From Desulfurobacterium sp. (GTDB lineage: Bacteria; Aquificota; Aquificia; Desulfurobacteriales; Desulfurobacteriaceae): a stretch of 26,602 nt of DNA. The translations under genes and the position numbers were made by a program. The stretch lies in contig JALSLT010000001.1 in assembly GCA_026988135.1 (NCBI GenBank), positions 1 through 26,602 of the forward strand. The letters run 5' to 3'. The notes beneath the pieces are model-generated. The model had not been told where the DNA came from. It ran no database searches and saw nothing but the letters and a program-made list of their open reading frames with translations. Below are positions 22,915 to 26,602 of this stretch, one piece after another (within the stretch, counting starts at the first letter, position 1; every line of letters begins with the position of its first letter).

Positions 22915-24040
22915 AAAACAAAAAATAAAATTGATTTTACCCATCCTGCTAACCTTTATACTGGCAATATTTTTCAGTTATAACTTCTATCGACTTAAAA
23001 CCGAATGGAATCGATTTTTCCAAATAACTGTCCACAGAGAGGTTCAGAAAATTCAATCGATGGTAAACAGTACTATAGAAAGTGGCGGTGACCCGGTAAG
23101 CTCATTATCATCTTATATGGAAAAATCGGATTTTTTAAAAGGAGCGAAACTCTATCTATATAACAGAGATATAACTATCCCCGGATCCGAAACAGACGAA
23201 AATTTTGTAGAAAAAAAGATCCATTTTAAAAACTTCTCTATCTCTCTATATTTTGACACATCAAAAGAAAAAGAAATAAACAAACATATTATTATCCAAT
23301 TTATCACTGGAACGGCTATCTCCGCTATTTTAATAACAGGAATATTGGTATTTTTCCGTTTATACTTTAAAGAAAGAGAAACTCTCCAAAAAGAAATTTA
23401 TGAAAAAGACAGACTTAAAAGTGTATCGATAGCCATATCTTCCATACTTCACGAAGTAAAAAATTCTCTCAGCAGATTAAATATGATAGCTTATAGGATA
23501 ATTTCAACAAAAGATTCCAAATATGCGGAACTTCTACAAAAAGAGATAATGGAACTATCAAAAATAATTGACGAAACGGCTTCCGTTAATAAACCGATAA
23601 AGATAACAGAAGGCAAAGTAAATCTAAAAAATATCATTGTTAAAATAGTGAACGAATTTGAAAAAATCCTGAAAGAGAAACAGATAAAAGTGCAAATCTT
23701 TGGAGAAGATGTAAAAACTCACGGAGACAAAAAACTTCTTGAATCAGCATTGCGTAACCTTATAAAAAATGGCATAGAAGCCCTTGAATTCAAAAAAGGA
23801 GAAAGGGATCTTTCCATATCTATTCGAAAAGAAAAGGATAAAAGCGTAATCCTTGTAGAAGATAATGCAAATCTCCCCATAGATAAAGAAAATCTGTTTC
23901 TACCGTTTAAAAGCACAAAGGACAAGGGGTTTGGCCTCGGTTTATTTAATACGAAAAAAATCATAGAAACTCACAAAGGAAAGATAAGCGTCTACAAACA
24001 TCTTGGGAAAACCGTATTCAAAATAGAATTACCTTTATAA
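22904..24040 (+). CDS. Membrane sensor histidine kinase, NtrB-type partner
   Basis: This 378-aa kinase has two membrane helices (about 8-28 and 129-154) flanking an extracytoplasmic sensor of about 100 residues with no recognised domain. The cytoplasmic part has the H-box 'ISSILHEVKNSLSRL' (phospho-acceptor H183), the N-box 'ALRNLIKNGIEAL' and G2 'GFGLGLF'. The G1 box is unusual: 'VEDNANLPID' where 'DNGxGI' is expected, losing the glycines. The first Asp remains, so ATP binding may still occur. An ATG at 22871 would add 11 residues inside the regulator's DNA-binding domain; the ATG at 22904, overlapping the regulator's stop by 11 bases, is preferred. The final six bases overlap the convergent corA gene. 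Confidence 0.92.
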   Translation: MKYKKQKIKLILPILLTFILAIFFSYNFYRLKTEWNRFFQITVHREVQKIQSMVNSTIESGGDPVSSLSSYMEKSDFLKGAKLYLYNRDITIPGSETDENFVEKKIHFKNFSISLYFDTSKEKEINKHIIIQFITGTAISAILITGILVFFRLYFKERETLQKEIYEKDRLKSVSIAISSILHEVKNSLSRLNMIAYRIISTKDSKYAELLQKEIMELSKIIDETASVNKPIKITEGKVNLKNIIVKIVNEFEKILKEKQIKVQIFGEDVKTHGDKKLLESALRNLIKNGIEALEFKKGERDLSISIRKEKDKSVILVEDNANLPIDKENLFLPFKSTKDKGFGLGLFNTKKIIETHKGKISVYKHLGKTVFKIELPL

Positions 24041-24982
24041 CCACTGCTTTTTTCTAAAGTAGGCCAAAAACCCAAAACTCATTAAAGCCATCATTCCGGT
24101 TACGACAAAAAGACCAAAATGAGAATCGGAAAAAGGCAGGTCCACCACATTCATCCCGTAATACCCCGAAATCATAGTTATCGGAGCAAAAATAGTCATA
24201 ATTATCGTTAAAGTTTTCATAATATCATTCAATTTAAACTCAACAAGAGAAGAAAATACGGAAAAGATATTCTGAAGCATCTCATGCAAAGTATCTATAT
24301 GATCATAAAGCATAACAAGCTCATCAGAAACATCCCTAAGAAAATGAATATTTTTTGATTTTCCGAATCTCGGAAGGGAAGAGAGAAAAGAACGGAAAAC
24401 ATCTCTTAATTGCTTAACCGTCCTCCTTAGAGAAATAATCTCAAAACTCAAATCTGAAATATCCTCAAGAAGTTCCGGATTCTGCTCCCTAAAAACTTTT
24501 ACCTCTATATCATCAAGCTGCCTCTCAAGAGTTAAAGCCACCCTCTTACATCTATCTACCACAGTACTTGATATAAACCAAAAAATCTTATCCGGCATAA
24601 TCTCTTCCGACTCTTCAAGAGAAAGCTCCGTTTTTGTTTCCTCAAAAAGTTTTCTACTCCCAACAGTAACTATTAAATCCTTTGTCCAAAAAATAGAAAA
24701 CTTTCTTTTTCTACTTATCCTTCCGTCAAAATAGAGAAGAAGAATGAAAACATAACTTTCAAAGGTTTCAGCCTTAGGCCTATCCTCATACACTGCATCC
24801 TCTATAGAAAGCTCGTTTATTTTTAATTGCTCAAGTAGAAAATCCTCAATCTCTTCGGTCATATTTCTAAAATGTACCCACAAAGGTTTTTTAATTTTCA
24901 AAATTTCCGGTAAATCTCTAACAAACACTGTAGAACTTTCTATCCCATTCTCATTTTTAAAAACAACCCAACATTTTTCCAT
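24035..24982 (-). CDS. corA: CorA-family magnesium/cobalt transporter
   Basis: CorA forms a pentameric Mg2+ channel. This 315-aa protein has the large N-terminal cytoplasmic domain with 'SIEDAVYEDRPKAETFESYVFI', a long helical stalk, and two C-terminal membrane helices. The signature 'GYYGMNV' (GMN) ends TM1 and forms the pore selectivity loop, and the protein ends in the basic 'FRKKQWL' typical of the family. The ATG is two bases upstream of a TAG that ends the DUF2148 gene, with a weak AGGA ribosome site. ZntB is related, but the strict GMN and the acidic loop after it fit CorA. It is the last gene of a minus-strand operon. Confidence 0.95.
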   Translation of the reverse strand: MEKCWVVFKNENGIESSTVFVRDLPEILKIKKPLWVHFRNMTEEIEDFLLEQLKINELSIEDAVYEDRPKAETFESYVFILLLYFDGRISRKRKFSIFWTKDLIVTVGSRKLFEETKTELSLEESEEIMPDKIFWFISSTVVDRCKRVALTLERQLDDIEVKVFREQNPELLEDISDLSFEIISLRRTVKQLRDVFRSFLSSLPRFGKSKNIHFLRDVSDELVMLYDHIDTLHEMLQNIFSVFSSLVEFKLNDIMKTLTIIMTIFAPITMISGYYGMNVVDLPFSDSHFGLFVVTGMMALMSFGFLAYFRKKQWL

Positions 24983-24984
24983 AT

Positions 24985-25500
24985 CTATTTCCTGTCAAAA
25001 AATATACTTTTCCCATTTACCGAAAGAGGAATTCCATATCCAAGTTTTATCTCTTTGGGAATAAAACCACCCTCTATAACAGCCTTACCAAAAGAAAACA
25101 TTATCCTATTATCTATATGATGGTGAGCAGCTAACGAAACTGCAGAACCAACGGCTATACCAAGATCTCCAACAGCATAAGCACAGAAGCATCCTTTTCT
25201 AACAGATTCTACACAGTTTTCAGCACCACAAAACCCACAATTGGGAACATTTCTCGGTAAAACTTTCGTACCTATGAAAACCACCGCATCGGCATCATTA
25301 ACATTCTTTCCATCTCTTATAAAAAAAGGGATGCTCTTTTCCCTTCCTATTTCAAGCATAAAATCCGATACTTGGTTCTTTTCCTTTCCAATAAATATTT
25401 TCACAAAAAGAAGATTCACTCCCCTTCCCTTAGGAGCCGTTATAGCAGCAGCACACATCATATCAGCAACTGTAAGAACCGCTCTTTCCACAAAACCCAT
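24985..25500 (-). CDS. DUF2148 ferredoxin-like domain protein
   Basis: This 171-aa protein fits the DUF2148 family ('uncharacterised protein containing a ferredoxin domain'). It has 'ADMMCAAAITAPKGRGVN' near the N-terminus, 'IRDGKNVNDADAVVFIG' in the middle, and a Cys cluster 'NCGFCGAENC' followed by 'GCFCAYAVGDLGIAVGSA' (C88, C91, C96, C104, C106), enough for an iron-sulphur cluster. No biochemical function is established for the family, which is common in anaerobes. The ATG follows GAGGTG with good spacing. It lies between the rhomboid and corA genes. Confidence 0.85.
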   Translation of the reverse strand: MGFVERAVLTVADMMCAAAITAPKGRGVNLLFVKIFIGKEKNQVSDFMLEIGREKSIPFFIRDGKNVNDADAVVFIGTKVLPRNVPNCGFCGAENCVESVRKGCFCAYAVGDLGIAVGSAVSLAAHHHIDNRIMFSFGKAVIEGGFIPKEIKLGYGIPLSVNGKSIFFDRK

Positions 25501-25542
25501 TTTACACCTCTAATAGAATTTAGCATCGTGTATTACAAAATT

Positions 25543-26232
25543 TCACTCTACTATACTAAGAGGTTTTCCCTTTATAGAAACAAGCATTTTTGCTATAAGA
25601 GCTCCAACCACAAAACCTCCTATATGGGCAAACCATGCAACGCCTCCTCCGGATGTAGAAGCGGTTGAGATGAGACTTAAAAACTGTACAAAAAACCAGA
25701 AAAGTATCCAAATATAAGCGGGAACCACTATCAAATCAACAAAAAATCCAAGAAAAACAAGAGTTACAATCTTCGCCCCTGGATATAGGATAAAATAAGC
25801 CCCCAAAACACCGCTAATAGCACCGGAAGCCCCTATTAAAGGAGCCACGGAATCGGGAAAGGCAAAAACCTGAATCAAAGCAGCCACAACACCGCAAAAT
25901 GTGTAAAAAATATAGAATTTTATTTTCCCGAAGTAATCTTCTACATTATCACCAAATATCCACAGAAAAAGCATATTTCCGATAATATGCAGAAATCCTC
26001 CGTGAAGATACTGATGGGATATAAGAGTCCCGTAAAGAGTTAACGGATCGGGAGGAGGAATATCAACACCGCTAATTATCTCATAAGGAATAACTCCGAA
26101 AGCATGAAAAAGATAGACAATATCCCTACCGGAAGCAAGTTCAAAAATAAAAACAACAACACACAACGCAATAATAAATGAAGTAACAACCGGAGCAGTT
26201 CTACTCTTGTTTAGATCCTTTAATGGAATCAC
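25543..26232 (-). CDS. Rhomboid-family intramembrane serine protease
   Basis: This 229-aa protein has six membrane helices with the rhomboid active site: the HGGFLH-N motif 'HGGFLHIIGNMLFLW' in TM2, the nucleophile S136 in 'GASGAISGVLGA' in TM4 and the catalytic histidine H203 in 'AWFAHIGGF' in TM6. It cleaves membrane proteins within or near the bilayer; the substrate is unknown. The start is GTG at 26232, with GAGGAG (26242-26247) nine bases upstream, and it begins 15 bases after the dUTPase stop. An insertion 'GVDIPPPDPLTLYG' in loop 1 is a feature of many bacterial members. Confidence 0.95.
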   Translation of the reverse strand: MIPLKDLNKSRTAPVVTSFIIALCVVVFIFELASGRDIVYLFHAFGVIPYEIISGVDIPPPDPLTLYGTLISHQYLHGGFLHIIGNMLFLWIFGDNVEDYFGKIKFYIFYTFCGVVAALIQVFAFPDSVAPLIGASGAISGVLGAYFILYPGAKIVTLVFLGFFVDLIVVPAYIWILFWFFVQFLSLISTASTSGGGVAWFAHIGGFVVGALIAKMLVSIKGKPLSIVE

Positions 26233-26247
26233 CCTATTTCATCTCCT

Positions 26248-26602
26248 CTACTTTCCAGTACTTCCGAATCCTCCTTCTCCTCTTATCGTCTTATCAAGTG
26301 ATTCGACCTTTTTAAGCTCAAGCGGATAATACTTCCTCGGTATAAGTTGCACAGCCCTCCAAGGAAGTTGAGGATCATCCTTTGACAAGTCAACCTTTAC
26401 AAGAGGAACTTTAATAGTCCCCCTATATGTCATATCTATAATTCCAACAGAATTGGCAAGAACAAAACCGCTTTTATAAATACTTGAACGAGGAACAAGG
26501 TCAAGATAAAATCCAGGAGGAGGTTTAATTTTTACTTTCGTATCAAAAAAGTAAACACTCCCATCTTTTTTTATAAGTTCTACAAGTTCAAGGTCCCAGC
26601 CA
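26248..26602 (-). CDS. dut: Deoxyuridine triphosphatase (dUTPase), partial at window end
   Basis: The frame is open to the end of the window, so the N-terminal part is missing. dUTPase hydrolyses dUTP to dUMP and pyrophosphate, preventing uracil incorporation in DNA. The visible family motifs are 'PRSSIYKSG' (motif 2), 'GIIDMTYRGTIKV' (motif 3, with the catalytic Asp), 'RAVQLIPRKY' (motif 4) and 'RGEGGFGSTGK' (motif 5, C-terminal P-loop-like lid). The first visible residues 'GWDLELVEL' belong to the motif 1 strand. Motif 3 separates it from dCTP deaminase. It is the first visible gene of the dut-rhomboid-DUF2148-corA series. Confidence 0.92.
   Translation of the reverse strand, partial: GWDLELVELIKKDGSVYFFDTKVKIKPPPGFYLDLVPRSSIYKSGFVLANSVGIIDMTYRGTIKVPLVKVDLSKDDPQLPWRAVQLIPRKYYPLELKKVESLDKTIRGEGGFGSTGK

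Noticed and set aside
1..26602. CRISPR arrays, insertion sequences, prophage genes
   Set aside because: No regularly spaced repeats, transposase-like or phage-structural frames were seen; all substantial frames are explained by the listed genes.

Overview
The window comes from an AT-rich bacterial chromosome whose coding strands are rich in A. The gene set points to a thermophilic hydrogen-oxidising chemolithotroph of the Aquificota/Desulfurobacteriaceae type: a cytoplasmic FrhAGB-type [NiFe] hydrogenase, an FO operon (atpZ-atpI-atpB-atpE) separate from the F1 genes, an ATP synthase c subunit with an N-terminal signal peptide, and an E. coli-length GyrB. The taxonomic call is inference from gene content. 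No phage, insertion sequence or CRISPR array is visible.

Region 1 (1-3370): the 3' end of mfd runs by overlap into a three-gene hydrogenase operon (FrhA-, FrhG- and FrhB-like), followed by an ArsR-type regulator. A palindromic hairpin separates this operon from a convergent PerR-like regulator. Region 2 (3376-6781): perR diverges from a small membrane protein gene, then gyrB lies on the minus strand with tRNA-Thr(CGU) just upstream. Region 3 (6796-8572): truD starts 14 nt from the tRNA on the opposite strand, followed by a GuaA-like glutamine amidotransferase gene. Region 4 (8533-12176, minus): a large exported TPR protein, a double DUF507 protein and an FtsB/DivIC-like protein form an operon whose tail overlaps the amidotransferase gene. 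Region 5 (12224-20002, plus): uvrB (apparently leaderless), apt, a class A penicillin-binding protein, a CHASE4-HAMP-GGDEF diguanylate cyclase, then atpZ-atpI-atpB-atpE. Region 6 (20003-20354): a non-coding gap with strong C over G skew on the plus strand. Region 7 (20355-24040): an atypical Nramp-family transporter and a sigma54-type two-component pair. Region 8 (24035-26602, minus): the 3' part of dUTPase, then rhomboid protease, a DUF2148 ferredoxin-like protein and CorA.

Most genes are housekeeping. The most unusual feature is the hydrogenase. Its large subunit ends exactly at the histidine where maturation proteases normally cut, and no protease gene lies in the operon. Its FrhB-like subunit implies a flavin-linked electron acceptor that need not be F420. 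Other points worth checking are the tRNA-Thr/truD head-to-head overlap of control regions, the palindromic shared -10 between uvrB and the TPR gene, the Nramp protein with three of four metal-site positions changed, and the diguanylate cyclase that abuts the FO operon with no gap.
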